Part shown: positions 13,182 through 25,079 of the stretch, one piece after another
Layout: each line of letters begins with the position of its first letter
Position numbering within the stretch: the first letter of the stretch is position 1
Translations under genes and position numbers: made by a program
Notes under the pieces: model-generated
Databases searched by the model: none
The model's input: the letters and a program-made list of their open reading frames with translations, nothing else
What the model was told of the DNA's origin: nothing
NCBI GenBank assembly: GCA_000750105.3
Contig: JPHH03000022.1
Span: forward strand, 186,001-250,000
Direction of reading: 5' to 3'
DNA from: Tolypocladium sp. Sup5 PDA-1
Taxonomy: Eukaryota; Ascomycota; Sordariomycetes; Hypocreales; Ophiocordycipitaceae
Length of the DNA stretch: 64,000 nt

Positions 13182-14199
13182 GGCTGTGAGCAGGTTGTTT
13201 TTAAACTCGGGAGGAGTTGGGGACACCCATCTGAAACACAAAACTATCCCGCCATACTTTATAACGCTTCAGTTATGTGGCTGCATGCATGGTTCTCCGC
13301 AGTTTGATGTCGTGGTGATGCCATGTTGAGGTCACACCTCAGCCACCCCCCCCGGGGGGGGGGGGCGGTCACGGTTGCGCCGCGTATTGAGCAACTCGCA
13401 CTCCCAACCAACTGTGCCCTGGGGGCTGTCGGGTTTTGGGCGATTTACCGAGGTTTTTTCCAAGTTGGTCGGATTATGCAGTTGATGAATGTTATGCTGC
13501 CGGCATGTGGTTGTCCCTGTGTACCCGTGCGGTTAGTCCACGTCAGATTAGTTGAAAACGCAGTGAACTTTAATCTGACAAACCTTGACTGGATGCAATA
13601 GAACTTAAAGAAGGGACGGCATACGCTGTCGGCAGAGAGATGAAAGAGACTCGCTGCCGCCTCGAACATGTAACCTGAGATGTCGCTCCGTCGCTACCCA
13701 GGAAGAGTCGTGATGGATGATATCATGATACATTGAAGCAGTGAGATGAGACCAAACTCGAGACTGGGTAACACAGGCTCTGGCCGAGCACTCCCGACCA
13801 AGTTGATGGTTCTGAGACCCGGGTCAAAGACAATGGTGTTTGATGAGTATGAGGAACGATCCCATCGTGCGCAAGGGTCAATGATTGATGCGCCACCCTT
13901 CCAGCCGACACCGCCAAAGACAAACTGCCCCCGTTGAACTCGCTCACAAGACCCGAATGGACTGCTTGAATAATGGCTCCTTTAGTGAGCATTATCGCCT
14001 GATACGCAGATTCTACAATAACGAGAGATGGGATTCCTTGCTAGCTATGTGGAAAATGGATGTCAATGAGGCCACTAGAATCGATCGTGATCAAATAACG
14101 GTCGCATAGGGACGACATATATATGTGCAGAATACTGGCTTCTATCCAAATGAAGGTGAGAAGTTGGCCTTTTCTATGCATTTCAATAGGGGCTGTTGT
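13182..14199. other. Intergenic region with C8G12 homopolymer palindrome
   Basis: No gene is supported apart from a possible 5' exon of the neighbouring small gene. At 13346-13365 a run of eight C is followed directly by twelve G. Confidence 0.45.
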
Positions 14200-15802
14200 G
14201 TTGGAAATAAGGGGCCGTTGTACAACGACGGCCTCTTTGATCAACCCTGTAGCACTCAATCGTTGACGTGATATTCCCCTGCCCTTGCTAAAGGGTCAGA
14301 ATAGAAGTACACCTACTCTTGAGAACTTACCAAAAGATATGTCAAACGTATGGTCAGACACGGAGTACCGGTTGCTTGAGTCTCGCTCAACTGCAAGTCG
14401 TGTCGCATCGTTGAGTAAACATCTCACACTCGGGAGGCCGTGATTCTAGGCAGGTTGGGACACAAATCATAAGAAAGTAAACAATCTGACCCAGTACTAG
14501 TATGAGGCTTCCTCCATTCGCTACTGACGAGGAGCATACCTCTTCGCACGGATGTTGAGGTGTCGAAGGAGTGACAAGGTCCATGTCCCTGGGGCTCTTG
14601 CTCACCATACACGACAAGCAGCATTACCAAAATGGCATGGAAGCTGTTGCTCACGCATGTACGCTGAACGCAACGTTTTTTTTTTGGGGGGGGGCGGGGT
14701 GTCGGCGTGATTCACTGCTGTGCCTGCGGCCTCCCGCGAGATTCACCGCACCACTGGTATTTAAACCCGAGCTGCTGCGGTCGCCCTCTTCTTTCTCCGT
14801 CATCCGCATAGTCACCGCTGAGATAGCATCGAGGCCGGTCTTTCCAGGTAAGAGCCCTCACGCAGCCTAAAGAGATCTTGCTTGGCCTCGACTCTTTATT
14901 TAAGGTACCAAAACCGTGCGGCATGCTTGATTCTGACGATGGCACACATATGTTTCAGCAGCTCAAGCATCGGCAAGCCAAGGGAGGTTGATTTTCGACC
15001 AACACGGCAGCCACCGCGAGCCTCGGTACCGTTGCTATGGCGATTGAGAAGCTGGCCAGCCAAGATGGCTTTGCAACGTGGAACATGGGCATCGGTGCTA
15101 TCCTCGTCAGGGCGGGCCTCAAGGAACACGTTGACGGCACGGCACCAATTCCAGACGACATTGACGAACAGATCGAGTGGTTCATGAAGGATATGAAGGC
15201 CAAGCAAATTTTGATGCTCAACATTTCCAAGGGCGTGAAGGAAGTGATGCTGTTTGGCTTGGGCTGGGTTATCACCAACACAGCCAAAGTGACCATGGAT
15301 ACGATCAAGGCCGCCTTGAAGAGCAACGAAACGTTTACATGCAAGGTTGAGATTCCTTGAAATCGACCTACGGAGTTTTCCATCGATTGAGGCGTATATC
15401 TCGAAACTACGCAGCTGCTGGAACCAGATAACGACCGCAGACCCTGCACATGAACCTAACAACATGCTCTTTGCTCTCGGCGCTATTCGCGGATGCAGAG
15501 AGGCTCGCCCACGCTGGCCTGACAGCTGGTACGACTCTACTAAATGGGTGAAAGGCCAACCAAGAATCGAATTTGCAAGTTTCTCACCGAGCAGGCTCGC
15601 CACGAACATAAAGGGACAAATGTTAATGAGGTGGTGGCTAGTACGAATATTGACGAGGCAAGATGGCAGCAAGGAAAGGCGTAATGATAGGAAGGACCAA
15701 GGAAAGCAAACTCATGGAAATACGCGTCAACGTAATAGGAGCACGGAGATAACGGTTATGGACATGCTGAAGAATCTGGTGAAGACGAAGACAGATCGGT
15801 GA
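14200..15802 (+). mobile_element. Decayed Ty1/copia-type LTR retrotransposon (gag remnant)
   Basis: From about 14990 to 15357 a frame reads like the N terminus of copia gag, with the segments SLGTVAMAIEKLASQDGF and ILVRAGLKEHVDGTAPIPDD and then a helical region. It ends in a stop at 15358-15360, but the gag-like reading continues in another frame from about 15347 (FPSIEAYISKLRSCWNQI, then PNNMLFALGAIRG), so one frameshift breaks it. A charged Arg/Lys-rich stretch follows up to 15802. No protease, integrase or reverse transcriptase is visible downstream. The sequence TGTTGGAAATA at 14200 resembles a copia LTR start, but no second LTR was found, so the left boundary is a guess. The element is dead. 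Confidence 0.65.
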
Positions 15803-16856
15803 AAGCTCTTGTTGTCGTATTTCGTTTTACAGTACTCCCTTGCTATGTCTGAACGGTCACAGACGTTGACCAATCTCCACCAGCCATAAGGAGAGCCATT
15901 GATGGACACAATAGCGCTCATGGGTCAATTCACTGTGGTGTCAGCGCCTGCCACCTGGAAACAGGCTTACTCACGTCTCTTGCCCGCGCGTCGTCGAGAC
16001 GAGCGCGTCGCAACCAGCCTACCTGGCTCAAACCTGTCGAGAGTCTATACATGTGACTTCGCTGTGCTTCCATCAATTCGGAGGGTTGTCTTCTACGTAC
16101 ATATACATGCGTTGATGAATACGTCGCAAGGTAAGTTACTTTCGGAATGCGGCCGGTCCGATTGTTGCCTGTTGGCTCACAGCCTCAGGATGCGATGAGC
16201 TTACCAACTGCAGGACAGCAACCTCATCTTCAGCTTTTTGGCCCCTGCATAGTTAGTATTGCGGCGCGGTGGCAGCAACTGCCCGTCCACTGGGGCAACC
16301 CCCTTGCGGCTCCATCTCCTGAACGGGTAACATCCGAGCCGCATGTCTGCAATCCACATGCAGTCTTTAATTCGCACAACCAAAGAGCATCGCGGCTCCA
16401 GTACGGAGTACCGAGAGTGCTTATTATAGCCCATCAGCTGGAAATGCCCGCGCCTCCCTTGTCGCCTTTGGTTGTTGCGTAAGCAGAGCGCCGTGGCTGT
16501 CTTGTGCAAGTCGGTATGACGCGACGTGCCGGGGCTGGGATTCGGATAGGTTGTATTGCCGCGCAGCTTTCGGCCTTCTGTTGATGCTGCGTGGAGGGAG
16601 CGCAGGCACAGGCCCATGCAAGGGATGTGGTTGGACGGAGAGGTTGTCGTTACGCGCCCGGGTCGGACCCCTGTTGATTGAGTACAGGTTCACATGACCA
16701 CTGCAAAGCAAGGCTGTGGGCAGAGGGAGGAGGAACGAAGTTGCCGTCAGCAAGAATCCGGTGCGAACCCGTCAGCAGGAGACGTTGGCAATTGCTTCGT
16801 TCTTCGGCGCTCGGCGAACATTGGTCCAAGCGACTGCCATCGCCCGCGCCGTCACG
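15803..16856. other. Intergenic region
   Basis: No gene is supported. One palindromic GTACGGAGTACC copy is at 16401-16412. The last few hundred bases should carry the promoter of the next gene. Confidence 0.45.
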
Positions 16857-17872
16857 ATGGTGTCGTCAAGCTTCTCTCTAGCAGTGCTGAGTGTTCTACT
16901 ATTTATTTCCCCGCTGCGAGCCGCGAAGACATGCTATCATATCGATGGGACGGAGTCTGATAGCACCCAAACGCCATGCAACCCCAACGCCGACGTCAGC
17001 GCGTGCTGTGCGTTGGATAAGGCCAGACCCGACATCTGCCTCACCTCCGGGCTATGCTATGCGCAGGACGCGGGCTACGAGGGCATGATCTACTCAAACG
17101 GATGCACAGACCCGACAGGACAGGATGCCGCTTGCCCGCACTTTTGTCCAGATCGTAAGGACTCCTGTCGCGGCCGACGGCTCTTCCTGCGTTGCACGCT
17201 GACACCATCTGCCTTGGCTACATAGGGACAAACAGCTGGAAGGGCGGACCGACTGTCGAAACGTACAATGTTCTGCAATGCTACGCGGGCAACAAGTTCT
17301 GTTGCCGCAAGGCAGGAGACTCGACTAACTGCTGCGGCAACTCTACGGCAGTCGTGAGCATCAATGTCGGACAGCTCCGGCTTCCGACGAAGACGACGTC
17401 GGTCGGAGCGGGCGCAACGGCCACGGTAACGGCATCGATAACGGTATCAGCAACATGCGCCGCGGCCCAGCCTGACGGCGCTTCCCCGAAGAACGAATGC
17501 CCAAAGGATAACACAGCGATTGTTGGCGGCGCTGTAGGGGGCGTTCTTGGCGCTGCCCTTCTGGCCTCTCTCGGAGCCATTGCTGTTTTGTGCATGCGCA
17601 GGCCCAAGGAACAGTGTAAGATGCTGCGAGATATCGTCAACTGTGTTCTGAGATACTGATTCGGCGCTAGGCACTCACAATGGCCCTTACAATGGCCCCG
17701 TGGAATATTCCAACAAAGTTGTTGGTCCACCTCAGGAGCTGTCGGCGGCGAGGTCGATACACGAAATGCAGGGAACCCAGGTAAGAAAGCAGCAAGCTGC
17801 TTCATCCCTTTCTGTTAGGCAAAGACTCGGCTAACGGGACTCCAGGCGCACGATGATGGGTATAGAGGCTAG
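16857..17872 (+). CDS. Cysteine-rich secreted-ectodomain, single-pass membrane protein
   Basis: Four exons, 16857-17154, 17226-17615, 17671-17780 and 17846-17872, join in frame to 274 residues; introns are 71, 55 and 65 nt. The protein begins with a signal peptide (hydrophobic stretch SFSLAVLSVLLFISPLRA). A Cys-rich ectodomain follows, with paired cysteines (ACCALD, FCCRKA, NCCGNST) and a potential N-glycosylation site at the last. A Thr/Ser/Ala-rich stalk leads to a transmembrane helix (GGVLGAALLASLGAIAVLCM) followed by Arg-Arg-Pro-Lys, and a short polar cytoplasmic tail. This is the architecture of fungal type I surface proteins of unknown role; similar layouts occur in cell-wall stress sensors, but I see no WSC or other named domain. 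The terminal exon encodes only eight residues plus stop and is set by splice phase. Confidence 0.8.
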
Positions 17873-18329
17873 AGCATAAACATGCGAGAATTCTGTTTGT
17901 TCTGGGGGATGTCCCGGACGTGGAGCATCACCATCATTCGTAAATTCTGGCCAGCCCAGGCCAACAGTCGCAAAAGTCGTGGTTTGCGGACGTCCTTACG
18001 CATACCAGAAAATCGGCATTGGAATAGACTCTGGTACTGGCCATTGAAATTTTTTTTTTGGCGTGAAATGTACAGATCAATGATGCTGTAGTTGGAGAGA
18101 GAGGAGAACTGCCCTTGAGTTTGTCTCTGACATGGAGGTTGGCTTATCAAGCAACGGGCAGGCGCACACGGAGGTGGGGCCTGCCACTCTCAACTGGAAG
18201 CCGTCATCAGTCACCTCAGCCCTCGAGGCAACTTTTTCAATCTTCCCTCTTGCGCGCCACAATCACCGCACAATGCCTCCGTGATTATGACATCTAATCA
18301 GATGTCGCGTATCCACGAGCTCACCTTGC
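17873..18329. other. Intergenic region before the RAD30 gene
   Basis: About 450 bases separate the two tandem genes. A T10 run lies near 18050. It should contain the 3' end of the upstream gene and the promoter of the downstream one; no specific element is identifiable. Confidence 0.45.
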
Positions 18330-20377
18330 ATGATGGCGTCGTCGCCGCTCGGCATTTCTTCCCCGATACACGCGGGCTCGGGGCGGCGTTCACGATTCAC
18401 ATATCGCCAGCTCGCCCAGCTCGCCTCGTATAGCACCTCGAACCCTCTGCGCGTTATTGCTCACATCGATCTCGATGCCTTTTACGCACAATGCGAGATG
18501 GTCCGTCTCGGTGTCGCCGAGGACAAGCCTCTCGCGGTCCAACAGTGGTGAGCCACGTCTGACTGCAGTATCCCGTCTGTACGCGTTGGGGCCCGGAGCT
18601 GACGACCTGCAGGCAAGGGCTCATTGCAGTCAACTATCCAGCCCGAGACTCTGGCATCAGCCGTCATTGCAACGTAACCGAGGCCAAGAAGCTGTGTCCA
18701 GACCTGATTGCCCAGCACGTGGCCACCTGGCGGGAAGGAGATGACAAGTGGGCCTACCGTGACGACGCCGCCGCCAATATTGCGTCGGACAAGGTCTCTC
18801 TCGACCCATATCGGCTGCAGTCGAGAAAGATCCTGGCTTTGGTGAAAGACACGCTGCCTCACAACCTGCAGAGAGTGGAAAAGGCAGGCATCGACGAAGT
18901 CTTCCTAGACCTATCGGCGCATGTCCACTCCGTGCTGCTGGAGCGTTTCCCCGAACTGTCCAACCCACCACCCTACGATGACCCCATGGAGACGCTGCCT
19001 CTTCCTTCTGTTGCTGCTCTGGATTGGCAGGCGGACGCCCTGGTGGACCTGGACGAAGACGAGGAGGAAACTCAGGATCCCGACTGGGACGACGTGGCCA
19101 TCCTTGTTGGGTCCGAGATTGTACGAACGGTGCGCACACAGATACGGGAGAAGCTGGGATATACCTGCTCGGCAGGCATAGCGAGTAACAAGCTCCTCAG
19201 CAAGTTGGGCTCCGGTTTCAAGAAGCCCAACTGCCAGACCGTCGTGCGGCACCGTGCCGTTCATGCCTTCCTCGCCGACTTCAAGCTCACCAAGATTCGG
19301 AACTTGGGCGGCAAGCTCGGGGACCAGGTGGTCTCCACGTTTCATACAGAGAGCGTCAAGGAGGTGCTAGAAGTGTCATTGGACCAGATGAAGGTGAAGC
19401 TCGGGGATGATACGGGACTTTGGCTGTACAACACTGTCCGTGGTGTCGACACCAGTGAAGTCAACTCGCGGACGCAGATTAAGTCTATGCTCTCGGCCAA
19501 ATCCTTCCAACCAAGCATCAGCACTCCGGACCAGGCAGCCAAGTGGCTGAGAATCTTTGTCGCCGACATCCACGCTCGCTTGGTGGAGGAGGGGGTTTTG
19601 GACAACAAGCGACGGCCGCGTACCATCAATCTGCATCATCGAACTGCCGGCCAGACCCGCAGCCGACAAGGCCCAATCCCGCAGGGGAAGACACTCGGCG
19701 AGGAGGTACTGTTCCAGCTGGCCAGGGAGCTTCTCAGCCAGATCATCGCAGACGGCAAGGTGTGGCCATGTGCGAACCTGAGCCTCAGCGTGGGCGGGTT
19801 CGAAGATGGAGTCAAGGGAAACATGGGCATCGGTGCGTTTCTCGTCAAAGGCGGCGTGGAGGCGGGCTCTCCTCGATCCACTTCCCCAGATATCAAGGCA
19901 GCGTCCGAAGACCGGCCAAGCAAGAAGCCTCGAACCGACGACGGCGGAATACACAGATTCTTTGCCAGGAAGTCTCCTCTCGACGATATGGCAACCAATA
20001 ACCAAGGGCTGGACGCTACAGGCGGTGAGAAGGGCGTGGACAACCGAAACCGCACGACGTCGGACGCTGAAACGGGCGCAGAATCTCAAAGACCGGAGTG
20101 GCCAGTGGCGGGTCAAACGCATGCAGAGCGGCAGCTCCCCATCACCGGCTTCCTTTGCTCACGGTGCAAGGCCAGTTTCGACGGCCCAGAGTCGCTGCAG
20201 AGCCATGAGGACTGGCACATGGCAAAGGACCTCCAGGAGGAAGAACGTGTTAGGCCTGTATTCGCCGACAGACCACCTGCCTCGCGCGGCTCAATCCCAA
20301 AGGGAACAGGTGCATCCCCAAGACGTGGCCGGGGCGGCAAGCTTGAGCAGGGGCAGAGGAAGCTCAAATTCGGATGA
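18330..20377 (+). CDS. RAD30: DNA polymerase eta (Y-family translesion polymerase)
   Basis: Two exons, 18330-18547 and 18613-20377 (65-nt intron), encode 660 residues, close to yeast Rad30 (632). Motif HIDLDAFYAQCEMVRLG carries catalytic Asp47 and Asp49; the second acidic pair is Asp167-Glu168 in AGIDEVFLDLS. The helix-hairpin region (YTCSAGIASNKLLSKLGSGF) and the little-finger domain follow. A PIP-box-like stretch, GGIHRFFARK, sits near residue 518 and would bind PCNA. A C2H2 ubiquitin-binding zinc finger (FLCSRCKASF, then LQSHEDWH) lies near 585-615. The family inserts nucleotides opposite cyclobutane dimers during replication in the nucleus, recruited by mono-ubiquitinated PCNA. All expected parts are present. 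Residues 400-580 between the polymerase core and the finger are low complexity. A second Met directly follows the chosen start. Confidence 0.95.
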
Positions 20378-23284
20378 GGGTTGACGGATTGCAAAGAGAC
20401 TGGATGCAACGCCGGCCTGGTCCGGGATCTGTGCTGCACCGAACATGTCGACGACTGGAGCCACGACGCATGGCCTCGCCGAATCAAGCGGAGACACAGT
20501 GTTTGCCAATAATAATGACGGCCGGAAGAGAGATGCCGCGAGGACAAGCACGCGATATTCGTTCGACTATGCACTCTAGAATCAGGAGGTTCAAGAGCAT
20601 GTCTCGCCCAAACCGGAACTCATGCATGGATCGAGCGGCTGGAAGCGCAATGCCACGGCTCCCGCGTCCAAAGTGTGAATGGAAGGAGCCATGTCTCACC
20701 GCAGTCTGCGGTTTTGGTTGAGGCATCATCACGGCCTCACCGATAGTCTTCGGCTGGCGACGGTCGCGAATCGTGGAACACTCATCAATTACCAAAGATG
20801 GGGGCATCGGGAAACCTACCCTCCGTGGTTGGTTGGCCAGTCTCACACAAAACCTGCATTAAGGTTCACTTATCGGGTCACACTGGTGTTATATTCGCTC
20901 GCCTGGCTTGATGAAGGAATCGCGGCGGTCACCGTACGGAGTACCGAGGCCCAATTTGAAGATACGTGCTCCGTACGATGTACGGAATCCCCAAACACTT
21001 GCAAGACCAAAGCCATTGACTCCCTTGGCCGATACTGGCAGCGTTTACGGACTAGCCATGTCGCCTCTTGGGTTGAGAAAGCTAGATCGGCTTTTCATTG
21101 GCTCGGTGGTTTTGGGCCGCTGGTGGTCTCGCCACCCACATAGCGCGTGTTGGGCTCCAATTGGTGAGAGGCGTCGATACCCAACTGCGGCCCGAGACTA
21201 CGGTCTAGAGGGGAGAGTGAACGAGTTGGGATGAATGCGCGAGGGAGGGCGAGCCATACTCCTAACATGTGGACCAGCGGCAGGCGACCTTTTCTCCTTG
21301 GCTGAGGTAATACTGGACACCGCGAGAGAGAGAGGCAGCAGAATCAGGCAAGTCAGGGTCTCGAGACACGTCGCGCGGCCTATGTGGTCTGCAGGTATTC
21401 GCAAGTGGGCTTCGTCAGCCTGGGGCGCCAATGTGCACCCGGAGCAGTGATGCACTTTGTTGGGGAGGGAGCCTCTAGCAGCTACCCAGGCATGGAGCTG
21501 CAGTTGTGGGAGTGGACCGGATAGAATGCAACTCAACGAGGCGAGGATGGAGGTCTAGGCAGTGGCTTTCATCGGTGCCATGGACGTATACGACGGAGAG
21601 TGATATAAAAGAGACGGAAACCAAGGTATCGTCGGTCTGTAGCTCCTCGTCTCGAGTATCTGGCCGGCCGGGACTAGTCCTCGAGGTACTTCGTACCGGC
21701 GATAGGATCTTTGCGGTTGCCCAATCACCTATATTTGGTCTCTCGTCTCAAGTCCGCTCTGTCCGACCTCGTCGCCAGATGCTGCTTTCTCGCGTTCAAC
21801 AGTTGTCGCCCAGCCGCCTCTTCTACGAGCAGCCTCATGTGCAACTGCAGCCACAGGCTTGGGGATTCACAACAGCCACGCCAGAACAGAAAAACAATCA
21901 CGGAGCTACAGCCTTGCTTCGTCCGTCGTCATCAGCATCACGACGTAACAAGCACGTGCACTCTGTCGTGGCACCGGCTTAGATCACGAATCGGCTAGAC
22001 GGGCAAGTGTCGCGAATGTCAACCTGGAAGTTGAACATTGCGAACGAAAGCCACAGCTGCTGCGCTCTGGACAACACATTGCGAAACCTCAGCCAGCCGT
22101 CTCAAAAAGAAAAACACTCTGTCTCTTCCTACCCGCTTGAGTCGCGGGTACGAAGTACTGCGAGCGGGCGATAAGTGGCCAAGCACGTACATCAACGTCG
22201 CGCATAAAAAGCCTGCATCAGGCCGCTGCAGGACGGCGATTCGAGGCAAAGGTTGTCTTGTCGATGCTGGCCACGTCGGTCTCGCACCGGACCAGTCGAT
22301 CCCATCGGCCGCAGCCACCGGCGCACGAGGGCCACCCGAGCTACGTACCAGAATTGGTGACCGGGTGAAGCTGCACAGCTGCTGATTGCGAGGAGCTGGA
22401 TGCAGGCAGGTTTGTTGAGGAAACTCCATTTACGTCCAGACCTACCGCACGGCATCCATCTGCGTTTGTCGTCAGTGGTCAGTGGTCACACACCGGCGTC
22501 GTCCTGCAAGCGTCACATCATCAGCGACCCTGGGAGCCAGCATCTTCCCGGAAGACGTCGTCCAACGAGCGCCAGAACTGGAACTGCATCTCCCGGGACC
22601 GGGACCACAGACCAGGCGCCTTGCCTCGATCCGAGGGTCCTCAGCACCATCGCCGGGCTCGTGTGACTCGCTGTGGTAGCGTAGCCCAACGCGGCCCAAA
22701 CCCCCGACCAGCCACCCACCTTGGCTCCCAAGATCCGGGCTCCAGGCCAGACTGGGTGCGTGCCCACCGAGGGCTATAACTAGACAAGCCTGGGACAGGA
22801 CGATACCCTTGGGCATTCACCAGCCCCCAATTTTCATACTTAATCTACAAGTTTCGTTTTTGGCTCCATCGTTCAAGCCCTCGATCAATCGAGGCGTCGT
22901 CATATTCGTCATACCCGGGAACCTGGAGCAAGGAACACAAGGAGCATATCAACGTTGGCCGTGTCAGGCTGCTGCGTCTTTGCCGCCGGCAGACCCAACA
23001 GAGAACCCAGAAGAGTGCGACTGAGCCGCTCGCCCATCAGTGCCCAACGAGTGAGCACTGAGCGCCTGAGAGAGCCCAGTCCAGTGGTATAGGCAGCGTG
23101 TCATATCAGGAGGGCCTTGCTGGTGCGAGGTCGATGGTGGTTGGACCCCGTCGCTGGCCTATCTCTGCCCGCCTCAGGCACCTCTGACGCTGTAGCAGCG
23201 CGTTGTGAGCCTGTGAGGCCCCTGGAGGTCAGGTCGCCTTTTCAGGCCCCACCCCACAAACGAACAACTGGAACTGCATGCTGG
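20378..23284. other. Gene-free intergenic region
   Basis: No supported gene. It carries four copies of the palindromic GTAC motif: 20932-20946, about 20969-20987, 21685-21697 and 22147-22158. The 3' part approaches the long leader of the RfeG-like gene. Confidence 0.45.
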
Positions 23285-23674
23285 CCCACCCGCGCACCCG
23301 TCAAACGGCCGCCGTTTTTTCTTGCCGCTTCCCTGCTGCTGGTGCCCGCCCGCCTCTCCCGCCTCGCTCCGCCTCCCAGGAGCTGCCACCTCCCACCCTC
23401 CCTCCACCTCTTCTCTTCCACCTGCTCCTCCAGTCTCTGTCAGTCACCGTCCTGGCTGCTGACACACACCTCTCGGGCCTCCCCTGTCACCAGTCGTTCG
23501 CCTCCTTGCCTCCTCCCTCCTTTTCTCCCGCCGCCCGCCCGTCTGTCTGCCTCGCTCGTCTTCCCTCCGACATCACCTCCGACCTCACCACCGTACCGCA
23601 CCGCACCGCAGGTCATCGCATCCCGCCAGCCCTGCCCAACCCTGCCCGCCCTGTCTGCCCTCCCCAGCCCAGCC
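23285..23674 (+). promoter_or_regulatory. Pyrimidine-rich 5' leader / core promoter of the RfeG-like gene
   Basis: This stretch is strongly C/T-rich with repeated CCTCC, CTCCCG and CTGCC blocks, as is common just upstream of and within transcribed leaders of active fungal genes. It ends immediately before the ATG at 23675. An ATG at 23278 opens a frame that overlaps the main start, so where transcription begins in this region matters for translation. Confidence 0.5.
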
Positions 23675-25079
23675 ATGTCGAGGCAACCCCGCAACCAGGG
23701 CCAGCCCGCGCCCACGACCACGACCCGCCAGAACGAATACTTCGTCCCGCGCGATGGCATTGACCGCGAGGTCATCTCGGCCGACATCTGCCGCTACCTG
23801 GGCAACGACGCCCTCGTGAGGCCCGGCCACTACGAGGTATTGCGCGCGCGGCATCCCTCGTCGCACAGTCTAGTGTCCCGGCGCTCAGCTCAGAGTTGCT
23901 CACCACGTCTTCCGCAACAGAACCCGCAGACCGGCCAGGTCGTTCAAGGATACTACATCACCGCCTACAGGAATTTGACCACAGTGAGCCCCTCCCCCGT
24001 CGTTCGTCGTTTGCGTCGACCCGACCACGGACTCGTTGCACATGTCGCTCGTGATGGAACCCTCGCTGAGACTCGCCCCACCATAGGCTATGATCGAAGA
24101 CTTGAAAGCCGACTCCGCCCGATGGGATAGCGAGAGGCGGGCGCAGACCTCGCGCAATACCTCTGGAGGTATCCATGCCTCGAGAGATGCCACTGGCTTT
24201 GCCGCGAGACTGTCATCTAACTCACCTATAGTGCAATATCGCCAATCTGAGACTCACCAGTCCCGGCAGCACCGCGGCCCGACTGAAGGGGCCTACCAGG
24301 CGGACCCTTATGCCCGGGACTCTGGATATGAGAACCCTAGATACCCTGGAACTGGTGCTCCTGGATACACCGGTGCTACTGGCTCCTTTCCCCAGCAGCA
24401 GCTGCCGCCGCAGCAGCAGCAACAACAGCAACAGCCCTATGCTTCCTCAAGTGGTGGTGCGTACCCTGGTGGCTACCAGCAGGCCCAACAATCCCCTCCT
24501 CCGGACCCCAGGTTTGCTGCCCAGGCTGCTTCAATGATGCGTCCCGGATATCAGGCCAACCAGGAACCTCCTTACATCGGAACCGGTGCAAACCTGCCTC
24601 TCTCTGGCTTCCCCCAGTCCAATGACCCTTACAACTCCCGGTTAGGCACCTCAGCGGCCGCTCCTCAGCAGCCCATCTATGCCACTGCGCCGCCGCAGCA
24701 GCCCGGATACCCGGCGTCCTCGTCACCTTACCAGCAGTTCCAGAGCCAGGCTCCCGCTGCCGTTGGGCAATCTTACCCGGCGATGCAGCCCCATGACCCC
24801 TTCTACGGTCGAGGTGCGTCCAGCGGAACATCACAACACGTCTCCTCCTCACGGATCTCAGAGTCTAATTATTTAGCTTCTCCAGCAGGCCAAGCTCCAC
24901 AACAACAACAGCAACAGCAACCCCCTCAAGTTTACACAGCCCAGGGACAACAGTATGATGAAACCCCCCACCCTCGTTCCTCTGCAACCCCAGCAACCAC
25001 CCAGACACCTCCCGCTGGCGCAAGTAATCGCCGTAGTGACCGCGACAGCGACAGGCATCACCGACCCCCTCGACGATAG
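23675..25079 (+). CDS. rfeG: RfeG-like glutamine/proline-rich transcription-factor-type protein
   Basis: Four exons, 23675-23836, 23921-23983, 24087-24168 and 24232-25079, give 384 residues. The first ~90 residues hold the conserved part: QNEYFVPRDGIDREVISAD, then ICRYLGNDALVRPGHYENP, then GQVVQGYYITAYRNLTTAMI. I recognise this as the N-terminal block of the Aspergillus RfeG-type family from memory, not from a search. The rest is disordered, rich in Gln, Pro, Ser, Gly and Tyr, with two polyglutamine runs (around 24412-24432 and 24898-24920), and ends in an Arg/His/Asp tail. Such layouts fit a nuclear regulator or RNA-associated protein; no classical DNA-binding motif is seen. The intron 24169-24231 is 63 nt, in frame and without stops, so a 21-residue-longer isoform is possible. 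The ATG at 23675 starts the conserved block; an upstream in-frame ATG at 23117 would add low-complexity sequence. Confidence 0.8.
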
